DNA of 35,428 nt. It comes from Rhodoplanes elegans. GTDB lineage: Bacteria > Pseudomonadota > Alphaproteobacteria > Rhizobiales > Xanthobacteraceae. Within the stretch, counting starts at the first letter, position 1, and every line of letters starts with the position of its first letter. The translations under genes were made by a program, and so were the position numbers. Positions 1 to 9,598 of the stretch are shown in pieces. Location: the NCBI RefSeq assembly GCF_016653355.1, contig NZ_NHSK01000071.1, positions 1 through 35,428 on the forward strand, given 5' to 3'. The notes beneath the pieces were generated by a model. That model was not told the DNA's origin. It worked only from the letters and a program-made list of their open reading frames with translations, and ran no database searches.

Positions 1-69
1 CTGGTGACGCTCGCCCGCGAGCGGGTCGCGGACGGCACCTGGCGCGGCGTCCGGCTGGTGGGGACATAA
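1..69 (+). CDS. C-terminal tail of an unidentified protein (cut by window edge)
   Basis: The first 22 codons of frame 1 are open and end in a TAA stop; the visible tail reads LVTLARERVADG followed by TWRGVRLVGT. G/C-rich third positions fit real coding, but nothing in so short a tail identifies a family. The gene starts left of the window. A short symmetrical sequence (ATAAG-cgcgc-CTTAT) overlaps the stop. The next gene starts 116 bases further on with its own strong ribosome-binding site, so co-transcription is possible but not shown. Confidence 0.5.
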   Translation: MVTLARERVADGTWRGVRLVGT

Positions 70-185
70 GCGCGCCTTATGGCCCGCAGAGCGAGACGGT
101 ATTTCCCGCCTCGCGTGTCCTCTGCCTACCCTCCGAACCTCCGGCGGCGCAGATCGCCGGCCCGCAACCGAGGGAGGACTTTTCC

Positions 186-1193
186 ATGACCGACCGTTTC
201 GCGCTGCCTCGCCGGACGCTCCTCGCCGCCGCCGCGGCCCTCGCCGCCGGTCTCGCCGCGCCCGCGCCGACGCCCGCCCTCGCCCAGGACGTCTATCCGA
301 GCCGCCCCGTCATCGTCGTCGTGCCGCAGGCGGCGGGCGGCACCAACGACATCGTCGCCCGCGTGCTCGCCGACAAGATGGGCGACGTCCTCGGCCAGGC
401 CCGCTTCGTCGTGGAGAACCGGGTCGGCGCCGGCGGCAATATCGGCACCGCCTCGGCGGCGCGCGCGACGCCGGATGGCTACACGCTGATCGTCAACATC
501 TCGTCGACCCAGGCCATCAACCCGGCGCTGTTCTCCAAGCTCGGCTTCGACCCGGTGAAGGACTTCGAGCCGATCACCATGCTGGCGACCGTGCCGAACG
601 TGCTCGTCGCGCATCCCTCGCTCAAGGCCGACACGGTCGCCGAGCTGATCACGCTCGCCCGCCAGAACGCCGCGCAGCCGCTGCAATACGCCTCCGCCGG
701 CAACGGCACGCTCAATCATCTGCTCGGCGAGATGCTCAAGAGCCGCGCCGGCATCCCGCTCACCCATGTGCCGTATCGCGGCGTCGCGCCGGCCATCAAC
801 GACATGATCGCCGGCCACGTGATGCTCGGCTTCGCCAGCATGCCCTCGGTGATGTCGCAGCTCCAGGGCAAGGCCCTGAAGGCGCTGGCGATGAGCTCGG
901 CGCAGCGCAGCCCGGCCGCGCCCGAGATCCCGGCGATCGCCGAGACGATCCCGGGCTTCTCGGCCGACCTGTGGGTGGCGCTGTTCGCGCCGCGCGGCCT
1001 GCCGGTCGCGATCCGCGACAAGCTGCACGACGCCGCCGTGAAGGCGATGAACGATCCGGGCGTGCAGGAGAAGCTGAAGGCGCAGGGCGCCACCATCGTC
1101 ACCTCGACGCCGGACGAGCTGGCGAAGCGCCTCGACACCGACCTCGCCACCTGGGCCGAGGTGGTGAAGGCCGCCGGCGCCAAGGTGGAGTGA
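186..1193 (+). CDS. Tripartite tricarboxylate transporter (TctC/Bug-type) periplasmic substrate-binding protein
   Basis: This is a 335-residue protein, the usual size for Bug/TctC receptors, which bind carboxylates or related small molecules in the periplasm and deliver them to a TctA/TctB membrane pair. The N-terminus has a twin-arginine-like charged start (PRR at 8-10), a hydrophobic alanine/leucine stretch and a likely signal-peptidase site after ALA33. Mature-protein hallmarks are YPSRPV near the start, a GGTNDIVAR loop, NRVGAGGNIGT and the PYRGVAPAINDMIAG segment. The start is supported by AGGGAGGA seven bases upstream of the ATG. No TctA or TctB gene is in the window, so it is an orphan receptor here; many Bug proteins are. 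It could serve the AtuA/DUF4387 pair or the citryl-CoA lyase module downstream, but the ligand is not evident. Confidence 0.93.
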   Translation: MTDRFALPRRTLLAAAAALAAGLAAPAPTPALAQDVYPSRPVIVVVPQAAGGTNDIVARVLADKMGDVLGQARFVVENRVGAGGNIGTASAARATPDGYTLIVNISSTQAINPALFSKLGFDPVKDFEPITMLATVPNVLVAHPSLKADTVAELITLARQNAAQPLQYASAGNGTLNHLLGEMLKSRAGIPLTHVPYRGVAPAINDMIAGHVMLGFASMPSVMSQLQGKALKALAMSSAQRSPAAPEIPAIAETIPGFSADLWVALFAPRGLPVAIRDKLHDAAVKAMNDPGVQEKLKAQGATIVTSTPDELAKRLDTDLATWAEVVKAAGAKVE

Positions 1194-1250
1194 GACGGGA
1201 TTCACGATGGCACACCACGATGGATGAAACGACAGCGTCGTGCGTGGGGC

Positions 1251-1406
1251 TACCCCCCTCCCTGTCCCTCCCCCACAAGGGGGGAGGGAACGCTGGAGCC
1301 GCTTCCCCGTGCCGATCGGCGAACCTTATCGTCTGCTTCGATGATCAGGCCACTCGCCGCAGCCTGCTCCCTCCCCCCTTGTGGGGGAGGGTCGGGGAGG
1401 GGGGTG
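1251..1406. repeat. Intergenic inverted repeat, C/G-rich REP-like element
   Basis: The 293-base gap between the receptor gene and the AtuA gene contains two arms that are near reverse complements: about 1251-1289 (TACCCCCCTCCCTGTCCCTC then CCCCACAAGGGG) and about 1369-1406 (CTCCCCCCTTGTGGGGGAGG then GTCGGGGAGGGGGG). Each arm is itself a small hairpin around ACAAG/CTTGT. Apart from this the gap shows nothing recognisable. The layout is typical of dispersed intergenic REP-type elements of alphaproteobacteria. It may end or attenuate transcription between the two genes. Confidence 0.7.
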
Positions 1407-1486
1407 AGCCCCGCACGCGGAGCCCGCGATCGAGCCTCCGAAAAAATGCCTGAGCGACTCCGATCGCACGCAAGAGACAAACACCG

Positions 1487-2893
1487 ATGACCACTCCCCC
1501 GGACGAGCTGAGAATCCTCTCGACCACGGCGATCCTCGGCTACGGCTTCCCCGAAAGCTCCTTCGCGGCCGGGCTGGCGCGGGACCCGCACGTGATCGCG
1601 GTCGACGCCGGCTCGTCCGACCCCGGGCCTTATTATCTCGGCGCCGGCGTGCCGTTCACCGACCGCGCCGCCGTGAAGCGCGACCTGCGGCTGATGCTGA
1701 TCGCCGGGCGGGCGCGAAACGTCCCGGTGATCGTCGGCACGGCGGGCGGCTGCGGGGCGAGGCCGCATCTCGACTGGACGCTCGACATCGTGCGCGAGAT
1801 CGCGGCCGAGGAGGGCCTGTCGTTCCGCCTCGCCGCGATCCCGGCCGACATCGATCGGGAGGCGCTGCTCGCGGCGCAGGCACGTGGCGCGCTGGTGCCG
1901 CTGCCGCCCGGCCCGGAGGCGAGCGCCGAGGACGTGCGCGCCTCGACTCATCTGGTCGCCCAGATGGGGCCCGAGCCGCTGATCGCGGCGCTCGCGCAGC
2001 GTGCCGACGTGATCGTCGCCGGCCGTGCCTACGATCCGGCCGTGTTCGCGGCGCTGCCGCTGATGCTCGGCTTCGACGCCGGCCTCGCCGTGCATCTGGG
2101 AAAAATCCTCGAATGCGCCGCCATCGCCGCCGTGCCGGGCTCCGGCGGCGACTGCATGCTGGGCACGCTGCGACGTGATCACTTCCTGGTCGAGCCGATG
2201 GAGTCGGAGCGGCGCTGCACCGTCGTCTCGGTGGCGGCCCATACGCTCTACGAGAAGAGCGACCCCTACCGCCTGCCCGGACCGGGCGGCGTGCTCGACC
2301 TCACGGCGACGACCTTCGTGCAGGAGGACGAGCGGACCGTGCGGGTCGCCGGCAGCCGCATGATCCGCGGGCCCTACACGCTGAAGATCGAGGGCGCGGC
2401 GCTCGCCGGCTTCCGCACCGTATCGATCGCCGGCGTGCGCGATCCCTCCTTCATCGCCCAGATCGACGCGATCCTCGATGCGGTGCGGACCCGGGTCGCC
2501 GAGAATTTCTCGCGCACATTGTCGGCCGACGACTATCGTTTGTTGTTCCGGTTGTATGGCCGCGATGGCGTGATGGGCGTCTGCGAGCCGCTGCGCGGCA
2601 GCGCGACCCCGCACGAGATAGGCCTCGTCATCGAGGCGGTCGCGGCGAGCCAGGAGATCGCCGACACGATCGTCAGCTTCGCCCGCGCGAGCCTGCTGCA
2701 CTGGGGCTATCCGGGCCGGGTCTCGACCGCCGGCAACCTCGCCTTTCCGTACTCGCCCTCCGACATGCAGGCCGGCGAGGTGTTCCGCTTCAGCGTCTAT
2801 CATCTCCTGACCGGCATCGACGACCCGTGCGCCCTCTTCCCGGTGCGCATCGAGGAGATCGGCGCGCCGGCGACCGTGGGAGCCGCGTCATGA
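1487..2893 (+). CDS. Acyclic terpene utilisation AtuA-domain protein (DUF1446)
   Basis: This is a 468-residue cytoplasmic protein of the AtuA/DUF1446 family. The opening segment (TAILGYGFPESSF, then VDAGSSDPGPYYLGAG) and the GTAGGCGARPHLDW motif near residue 85 are characteristic. Members occur in acyclic-terpene and leucine/isovalerate catabolic loci and in many uncharacterised catabolic operons; the biochemical activity is not well established. The gene overlaps the next one by ATGA, so the two are translationally coupled and probably form one functional unit: a full-length AtuA-domain protein followed by a small DUF4387 protein. There is no signal peptide. A role in carboxylate or acyl-CoA metabolism is only an inference from family neighbourhoods. 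Confidence 0.88.
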   Translation: MTTPPDELRILSTTAILGYGFPESSFAAGLARDPHVIAVDAGSSDPGPYYLGAGVPFTDRAAVKRDLRLMLIAGRARNVPVIVGTAGGCGARPHLDWTLDIVREIAAEEGLSFRLAAIPADIDREALLAAQARGALVPLPPGPEASAEDVRASTHLVAQMGPEPLIAALAQRADVIVAGRAYDPAVFAALPLMLGFDAGLAVHLGKILECAAIAAVPGSGGDCMLGTLRRDHFLVEPMESERRCTVVSVAAHTLYEKSDPYRLPGPGGVLDLTATTFVQEDERTVRVAGSRMIRGPYTLKIEGAALAGFRTVSIAGVRDPSFIAQIDAILDAVRTRVAENFSRTLSADDYRLLFRLYGRDGVMGVCEPLRGSATPHEIGLVIEAVAASQEIADTIVSFARASLLHWGYPGRVSTAGNLAFPYSPSDMQAGEVFRFSVYHLLTGIDDPCALFPVRIEEIGAPATVGAAS

Positions 2894-3216
2894 GCACGGT
2901 GCGTCTGACCGACATCGCCGGCGTGATCCGCTCGAAGAACGCCGGTCCGTTCGAGCTGACGCTCGACATCATGTTCCGCGACGCCGCCTGGTATCAGCGC
3001 GTGCGGCAGAGCGGCGCGCTCGACGCCGCCCGCATCGCGGCGCTCTACGGCGTCGAAGAGGCCGACGTGATCTCGATCGTCGCCTTCGATCCGGCCAACG
3101 CGATCAAGATCACGCTGAAGCGCCCGCTCGCCTCCGGGGCGATCGGCGACTGCGACGTCTACGGCGCCCAGCAGCACGCGCCGCTGCTCGGCCTCGTGTT
3201 CGAGGAGCTGGAGTAG
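2890..3216 (+). CDS. DUF4387 domain protein, partner of the AtuA-domain protein
   Basis: This is a 108-residue protein starting at the ATG that overlaps the upstream stop (ATGA), giving MSTVRLTDIAGVIRSKNAGP. The segments IRSKNAGPFELTLDIMF and the later FDPANAIKITLKRP followed by YGAQQHAPLL fit the DUF4387 family, which is almost always encoded immediately after an AtuA/DUF1446 gene or fused to it. The tight overlap supports a heteromeric complex. No catalytic motif is known for the family and none is claimed. It is the last gene of this plus-strand run and converges on hutU across 107 bases that contain a strong hairpin. Confidence 0.88.
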   Translation: MSTVRLTDIAGVIRSKNAGPFELTLDIMFRDAAWYQRVRQSGALDAARIAALYGVEEADVISIVAFDPANAIKITLKRPLASGAIGDCDVYGAQQHAPLLGLVFEELE

Positions 3217-3254
3217 AGGGCTGCTGGTTCGCTCTGGCGCGAGGTCGCGCGGCT

Positions 3255-3283
3255 CGTCCCTCTCCCGCGAGGGGAGAGGGACG
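3255..3283. terminator. Hairpin between convergent genes (possible bidirectional terminator or repeat remnant)
   Basis: A 12-bp perfect stem (CGTCCCTCTCCC / GGGAGAGGGACG) with a 5-base GCGAG loop lies between the DUF4387 gene and hutU, which converge here. No T-run follows on either strand, so it is not a textbook intrinsic terminator. The stem sequence resembles the CCTCTCCCC elements upstream of hutF, so it may be a single unit of that repeat family. Confidence 0.5.
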
Positions 3284-3323
3284 AAAGAGAGCCGCTCGGG
3301 ATCGGCTGTGCGAGGCCGAGAGC

Positions 3324-4988
<1,665 letters not shown>

Positions 4989-5047
4989 CTGTTAGGTCCT
5001 TGCACAGGCTGGCGAGAGGAGCCGCGCGGCCGGTCACACTCTCGGGC

Positions 5048-5129
5048 GTCATGCCCGGCCTTGTGCCGGGCATCCACGTCTTTCAGCCGTCGCCAAGACG
5101 TGTATGGCCGGGACGAGCCCGGCCATGAC
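5048..5129. repeat. Intergenic inverted repeat between hutI and hutU
   Basis: Left arm about 5048-5082 (GTCATGCCCGGCCTTGTGCC then GGGCATCCACGTCTT) and right arm about 5094-5129 (AAGACGTGTATGGCCGGGAC then GAGCCCGGCCATGAC) are near-complete reverse complements, and each arm can also fold on itself (GCCCGGC/GCCGGGC). It fills most of the hutI-hutU gap. This is a known style of dispersed repeat in Hyphomicrobiales genomes. Confidence 0.8.
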
Positions 5130-5184
5130 GGGGGAACAGAGTGCCGCACGTCTGATCGCGGCACGCGGGTCGGCGAGGCCGCCA

Positions 5185-6387
5185 TCACGCACCTCGGATC
5201 ACGCGGGAAACCAGCGGCGCGGCGCCGATGCGGTAGACGAGCTCGGCCGGGGTGTCGACGTCGAAGATCGCGAGGTCGCAGGACTTGCCGGGCTCCAGCG
5301 TGCCGATGTCCGACCCGAGGCCGAGCGCGTGGGCGGCTTCGCGCGTCACGCCGGCGATCGCCTCGTCGACGGTGAGGCGGAACAACGTCGCACCCATGTT
5401 CATGATCAGCAGCAGCGACGTGACCGGCGACGTGCCGGGATTGCAGTCGGTGGCGAGCGCCATCCGGGTGCCGTGCTTGCGGAACGCCGCGATCGGCGGC
5501 TTGTGCGTCTCGCGCAGCACGTAGAAGGCGCCGGGCAGCAGCACCGCCACGGTGCCGGCCCGCGCCATCGCGGCCGCGCCCTCGTCGTCGGTGTATTCGA
5601 GATGATCGGCGGACAACGCCCCGTGCTCGGCGGCGAGCTTGGCGCCGTGTAGATTGGAGAGCTGGTCGGCGTGCAGCTTGACCGGCAGGCCGGCCGCCTT
5701 CGCGGCGACGAACACCCGGGCTGTCTGCTCCGGCGAGAAGGCGATGCCTTCGCAGAAGGTATCCACGGCATCGGCGAGCTTGTCGCGCGCCAGGGTCGGG
5801 ATCAGGGCGCAGACTTTTTCGACATAGGCGTCCTTGTCCGGCTCGCCGGGCGGCGTCGCATGCGCACCCAGATAGGTCGTCACGACGCGCACGTTCGCTT
5901 CGGTGCCGAGGCGGCGGGCGGCGCGCAGCATGCGGGTCTCTGTTTCGTCGTCGAGCCCGTAGCCCGACTTGATCTCCACCGTGGTGACGCCTTCGGCGAG
6001 CAGGCGATCGAGCCGGCCGCGGGCGCTCGCGACCAGCGCGTCCTCGCTCGCCGCACGCGTCGCCGTCACGGTCGAGGCGATGCCGCCGCCGGCGCGCGAG
6101 ATCTCCTCGTAGGTCGCGCCGGCGAGCCGCATCTCGAACTCTTTCGCGCGCGAGCCGCCGTAGACCAGGTGGGTGTGGCAGTCGATCAGGCCGGGCGTGA
6201 CCAGGCGGCCGTCGAGCCGGATCGTCTCGGCCGCGTCGGCGCCGGCCGGCAGATCCGCCTCGGGGCCGACATAGGCGATGCGCCCGTCCTTCGCCGCGAT
6301 CGCGCCGCGCGCGATCAGCCCCAGCCCGGGCCTTATTGGATCGAGCGTCGCGATCAGCGCGTCGCGCCACAGCCGGTCGAATCGCAT
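5185..6387 (-). CDS. hutI: Imidazolonepropionase
   Basis: HutI hydrolyses 4-imidazolone-5-propionate to N-formimino-L-glutamate, step three of histidine catabolism. It belongs to the metal-dependent amidohydrolase family. I place the start at the ATG at 6387 ([17 protein letters not shown]), giving 400 residues, the normal length; the frame is open for 17 more codons upstream but those residues do not look like HutI. Metal and substrate residues seen include HTH (His71, His73) in [20 protein letters not shown], His176 in TYLGAHATP, His239 in [15 protein letters not shown] with His262, and Asp314 in [10 protein letters not shown]. It is transcribed towards hutU and diverges from hutF across a repeat-rich gap. 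Confidence 0.96.
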   Translation of the reverse strand: MRFDRLWRDALIATLDPIRPGLGLIARGAIAAKDGRIAYVGPEADLPAGADAAETIRLDGRLVTPGLIDCHTHLVYGGSRAKEFEMRLAGATYEEISRAGGGIASTVTATRAASEDALVASARGRLDRLLAEGVTTVEIKSGYGLDDETETRMLRAARRLGTEANVRVVTTYLGAHATPPGEPDKDAYVEKVCALIPTLARDKLADAVDTFCEGIAFSPEQTARVFVAAKAAGLPVKLHADQLSNLHGAKLAAEHGALSADHLEYTDDEGAAAMARAGTVAVLLPGAFYVLRETHKPPIAAFRKHGTRMALATDCNPGTSPVTSLLLIMNMGATLFRLTVDEAIAGVTREAAHALGLGSDIGTLEPGKSCDLAIFDVDTPAELVYRIGAAPLVSRVIRGA

Positions 6388-6523
6388 CACAGCCTCGTCG
6401 AGGTCGCGCAGGCATGTCGCGCCCGCGTTCCGTCCCATACAGAATCGCCGCGCCCTCGGCTATGGTCCGGCGCGCGGCCCGCCTTTTACGGCTGCTTCCG
6501 GTCCAGCGCACGGCGCCTGCTCT

Positions 6524-6649
6524 CCCTCTCCCCGCACGCGGGGAGAGGGTCGGGGTGAGGGGGGCCCTCGTGGATACGGAAACGCCCCCTCACCCGGATT
6601 CCGCGCGTGCCGCGCGGAATCCGACCTCTCCCCGCACGCGGGGAGAGGT
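6524..6649. repeat. Compound inverted-repeat element directly upstream of hutF
   Basis: Several perfect stems are stacked here: 6524-6533/6540-6549 (CCCTCTCCCC/GGGGAGAGGG), 6553-6563/6585-6595 (GGGTGAGGGGG/CCCCCTCACCC), 6595-6607/6611-6623 (13 bp, CGGATTCCGCGCG with a 3-base loop) and 6624-6633/6640-6649 (ACCTCTCCCC/GGGGAGAGGT). The first and last hairpins share the same GCACGC loop, so they are two copies of one unit. The element lies in the hutI-hutF divergent gap and ends 17 bases before the hutF start. Confidence 0.85.
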
Positions 6650-6666
6650 GCGACGGAGAGTAGACG

Positions 6667-8046
6667 ATGGACCAAACCTTTCTGCTCGCGCAGGCGCTGC
6701 TGCCGGACGGGTTCGCGCAGAACGTGCGCGTGACGGTGCGGGACGGCCGGTTCGTCGCGGTCGAGCCGAACGCGACGCCAAACGGCGCGACGACGGGCGA
6801 GGCGCAGCGCATCGCCGGCCTCGCGCTGCCGGGCGTGCCGAACCTGCACTGCCACGCCTTCCAGCGCGGCATGGCCGGCCTCGCCGAGCGGCGCGGCCCC
6901 GCTTCCGACAGCTTCTGGACTTGGCGCGAGGTGATGTACCGCTTCCTCGCCCATCTGACGCCAGACGACGCCGAGGCGATCGCCGCCTTCGCCTACATGC
7001 AGATGCTGGAGCGCGGCTTCACGGCGGTCGCCGAGTTTCATTATCTGCATCACGACATCGACGGGCAGCCCTATGCGGATCTCGGCGAGATGGCCGGCCG
7101 CATCGCCGCCGCCGCGGCCGCGACCGGCATCGGCCTCACATTGCTGCCCTCGCTCTATGGTTACGGCGGGCTCGGCGGACAGCCGCCGGTCGCGGGGCAG
7201 AGGCGCTTCCTGAACGATCCCGACCGCTTTGCGCGTCTGGTCGCGCGCTGCCGTGATCTGGTCCGCGCCGTGCCGGACGCCCGCGTCGGCATCGCGCCGC
7301 ATTCGCTGCGCGCCGTGACGCCCGAGACGTTGCGTGCCGCCCTGCAGATCGCGCCCGACGGGCCGATCCACATCCACGCCGCCGAGCAGGTGAAGGAGGT
7401 CGAGGACTGCGTCGCCTGGTCGGGCCGCCGCCCGGTCGAATGGCTTCTCGACGAGATGCCGATCGATCGCCGCTGGGTGCTGATCCACACCACCCATATG
7501 ACGCCGGACGAGACCGTGCGGCTCGCCCGCTCCGGCGCGGTCGCGGGCCTGTGCCCGCTGACCGAGGCGTCGCTCGGCGACGGCATCTTCGACGGCGCGC
7601 GTTATCTCGCGAGCGGCGGCCGCTTCGGCGTCGGCACCGATTCCAACATCGACATCGATCCGGCCGGCGAGCTGCGCCAGCTCGAATACTCGCAGCGCCT
7701 CGCGCACCGGGCCCGCAACGTGATGGCGACCGCCGAGGGCGAGTCGACCGGCCGCCGCCTTCTCGGCGAGGTGCTCGCCGGCGGCGCGCAGGCGCTGGCG
7801 CAACCGATGGGCGCGATCGCGCCCGGCCGCCGCGCCGATCTGGTCGTGCTCGACACCACGCATCCCGATCTCGCCTGCGTGAGCGGCGACCGGGTGCTCG
7901 ACACCTTCCTGTTCGTCGCCGGCCGCGAGGCGGTGGCGACCGTGATGGCCGGCGGCGCGATCGTGGTCGAAGCCGGCCGTCACCGTGCGCGCGAGGCGAT
8001 CACGGCCCGCTACGGCGCGACCCTGAAACGGATCCTCGCGGCGTAG
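6667..8046 (+). CDS. hutF: Formimidoylglutamate deiminase
   Basis: HutF deiminates N-formimino-L-glutamate to N-formyl-L-glutamate and ammonia, the branch (pathway II) used by Pseudomonas and many alphaproteobacteria; a formylglutamate amidohydrolase (HutG) would finish the route. The 459-residue length is normal. This is an amidohydrolase-fold protein with metal ligands His61 and His63 in NLHCHAFQRGMAG, the FWTWREVMYRF segment typical of HutF, HSLRAVTPE, HIHAAEQVKEVEDC, LIHTTHM and GTDSNIDIDPAGELRQLEYS. A GGAGAG lies just before the ATG, close to the end of the repeat hairpin, so the hairpin could affect initiation. HutI and HutF arranged divergently support a complete lower histidine pathway, but HutH and HutG are not in this window. 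Confidence 0.96.
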   Translation: MDQTFLLAQALLPDGFAQNVRVTVRDGRFVAVEPNATPNGATTGEAQRIAGLALPGVPNLHCHAFQRGMAGLAERRGPASDSFWTWREVMYRFLAHLTPDDAEAIAAFAYMQMLERGFTAVAEFHYLHHDIDGQPYADLGEMAGRIAAAAAATGIGLTLLPSLYGYGGLGGQPPVAGQRRFLNDPDRFARLVARCRDLVRAVPDARVGIAPHSLRAVTPETLRAALQIAPDGPIHIHAAEQVKEVEDCVAWSGRRPVEWLLDEMPIDRRWVLIHTTHMTPDETVRLARSGAVAGLCPLTEASLGDGIFDGARYLASGGRFGVGTDSNIDIDPAGELRQLEYSQRLAHRARNVMATAEGESTGRRLLGEVLAGGAQALAQPMGAIAPGRRADLVVLDTTHPDLACVSGDRVLDTFLFVAGREAVATVMAGGAIVVEAGRHRAREAITARYGATLKRILAA

Positions 8047-8231
8047 ATCGGGCGCGGCGCCGTCGCGTTCCGCATTCGTCCACATGCCGGACCCGACGAG
8101 CCGTCACTCGTGCCGCACAGCGAAATCGTGTACACAGAGCCGCCAATTGTCCTGACCGGCGGCTCGCGCCGGTCGATCGGCCGGACGCACGGCTCGCTCG
8201 TCACGAACCTGCCGGCGCCGGGCACTGTCCC

Positions 8232-9446
8232 ATGGGGCACACCGTGAGCCCACTCCTCGACAAGATCCGCGTTCTCGACCTCACCAACGTGCTGGCGGGA
8301 CCGTTCTGCTGCTACCAGATGGCGCTGCTCGGCGCCGACGTGATCAAGGTGGAGGTCCCCGGCTCGGGCGACCTCGCACGCCAGCTCGGCGCCGATCCGG
8401 ACCTCAACAAGGCCCTGATGGGCGTCTCGTTCCTGGCCCAGAACGCCGGCAAGCGCTCGCTCACCGTCAACTTGAAAGACAAGGTCGGCAAGGCGGTGTT
8501 CCGTCGTCTCGTCGAGAGCGCCGACGTGCTGGTGGAGAACTTCCGCCCCGGCGTGATGGACCGCCTCGGGCTCGGCTGGTCCGCCCTCAAGGAGATCAAG
8601 CCGAGCCTCGTCTATTGCGCCATCTCGGGCTTCGGTCAGACCGGGCCGCTGCACGGCAACCCGGCCTACGACCAGATCGTGCAGGGTCTCGCCGGCGTGA
8701 TGAGCGTGACGGGCGACGAGAACTCCGCCCCGCTGCGGGTCGGCTATCCGGTCGCCGACACGATCGGTGGGATCACGGCGGCGTTCGCCATCGCGGCCGC
8801 CCTGGTGCGCCGCGGCCGCACCGGCGAGGGCGAGTTCATCGACGTGTCGATGCTCGAGTCGACGCTGGTCACCATGGGCTGGCAGGTGTCGAACTATCTG
8901 GTCGCGCATGTGCAGCCGCGGCCGATCGGCAACGAGAACATGACGGCGAGCCCGTCCGGCACCTTCGCGACCGGCTCCGGCCCGCTCAACATCGCGGCCA
9001 ACAAGCAGGAGCAGTATGTCGCGCTGTGCGGCGTGATCGGCCGCCCGGAGCTCGCCACCGACCCGCGCTACGTCGATCGCGAGGACCGCAAGAAGCGCCG
9101 CGCCGAGCTGAAGGCCGAGATCGAGAAGGCGCTCGCGCGAAAAACCGCCAAGGAGTGGTCGGTGCTGCTCAACGCCAAGGGCATCCCGGCCGGCGAGGTG
9201 CTGACTATCCCGCAGGTGCTGGAGCATCCGCACATCAAGGAGCGCGGCCTCGTCACGCGCTTTCCCGGGGCTCCCGGCGTCGAGCGCGAGGTGCCGGTGG
9301 TGCGCTCCGGCTTCAAGCTCGCGAGCGGCGATCCCGAGCCGCGCTCGCCGCCGCCGGCGCTCGGTGCCGACACCGACGCGCTGCTGGCCGAGCTCGGCTA
9401 CGGACCGGAGGAGATTCGCGCGCTGCGTGACGGCGGCGCGGTCTGA
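8232..9446 (+). CDS. CaiB/BaiF (class III) CoA-transferase
   Basis: This is a 404-residue class III (formyl-CoA/carnitine type) CoA-transferase that moves CoA between carboxylic acids. The start at ATG 8232 gives MGHTVSPLLDKIRVLDLTNV; a GTG four codons later is an alternative. Hallmarks are VLDLTNVLAGPFCCYQMALLGADVIKVE, NKRSLTVNLK-like NAGKRSLTVNLK at 71-82, ENFRPGVMDRLGLG, and NPAYDQIVQGLAG with Asp147 as the likely catalytic aspartate. The next gene, 152 bases downstream, is a citryl-CoA lyase-like protein, which suggests the transferase makes the citryl-CoA (or related tricarboxyl-CoA) that the lyase cleaves. The natural acid is not provable from sequence; CaiB-family members act on many acids. 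Confidence 0.92.
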   Translation: MGHTVSPLLDKIRVLDLTNVLAGPFCCYQMALLGADVIKVEVPGSGDLARQLGADPDLNKALMGVSFLAQNAGKRSLTVNLKDKVGKAVFRRLVESADVLVENFRPGVMDRLGLGWSALKEIKPSLVYCAISGFGQTGPLHGNPAYDQIVQGLAGVMSVTGDENSAPLRVGYPVADTIGGITAAFAIAAALVRRGRTGEGEFIDVSMLESTLVTMGWQVSNYLVAHVQPRPIGNENMTASPSGTFATGSGPLNIAANKQEQYVALCGVIGRPELATDPRYVDREDRKKRRAELKAEIEKALARKTAKEWSVLLNAKGIPAGEVLTIPQVLEHPHIKERGLVTRFPGAPGVEREVPVVRSGFKLASGDPEPRSPPPALGADTDALLAELGYGPEEIRALRDGGAV

Positions 9447-9453
9447 CGTGTTT

Positions 9454-9568
9454 TCCGTCACCCTGAGGTGGCCGCGCAAGGCGCGGCCCTCGAAGGGCGA
9501 CGGCCCCCGACTCTGCGGCCGTCGCCCTTCGAGGCTCGACCTCCGGTCGAGCACCTCAGGGTGACGGA
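9454..9568. repeat. Nested inverted repeat between the CoA-transferase and citryl-CoA lyase genes
   Basis: The outer arms are 17-bp perfect complements (TCCGTCACCCTGAGGTG at 9454-9470 and its complement at 9552-9568). The inner arms are also 17-bp perfect complements (CCTCGAAGGGCGACGGC at 9488-9504 and 9518-9534). The CACCCTGAGG and CTCGAAGGG(C/T)G words are the signature of a dispersed repeat family of Hyphomicrobiales. It ends 30 bases before the lyase start and could form a long stem in the transcript. Confidence 0.88.
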
Positions 9569-9598
9569 CACAGGCCGACAGAACGAACCGAGGATCCA

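Noticed and set aside
66-80. Palindrome ATAAG-cgcgc-CTTAT at the end of the first gene
   Set aside because: Only 5-bp arms and no T-run; too short to separate from chance.
6524-6649. Short CRISPR array or attenuator with leader peptide
   Set aside because: The repeated units are hairpins in opposite orientations without equal spacers, and there is no histidine-rich short frame.
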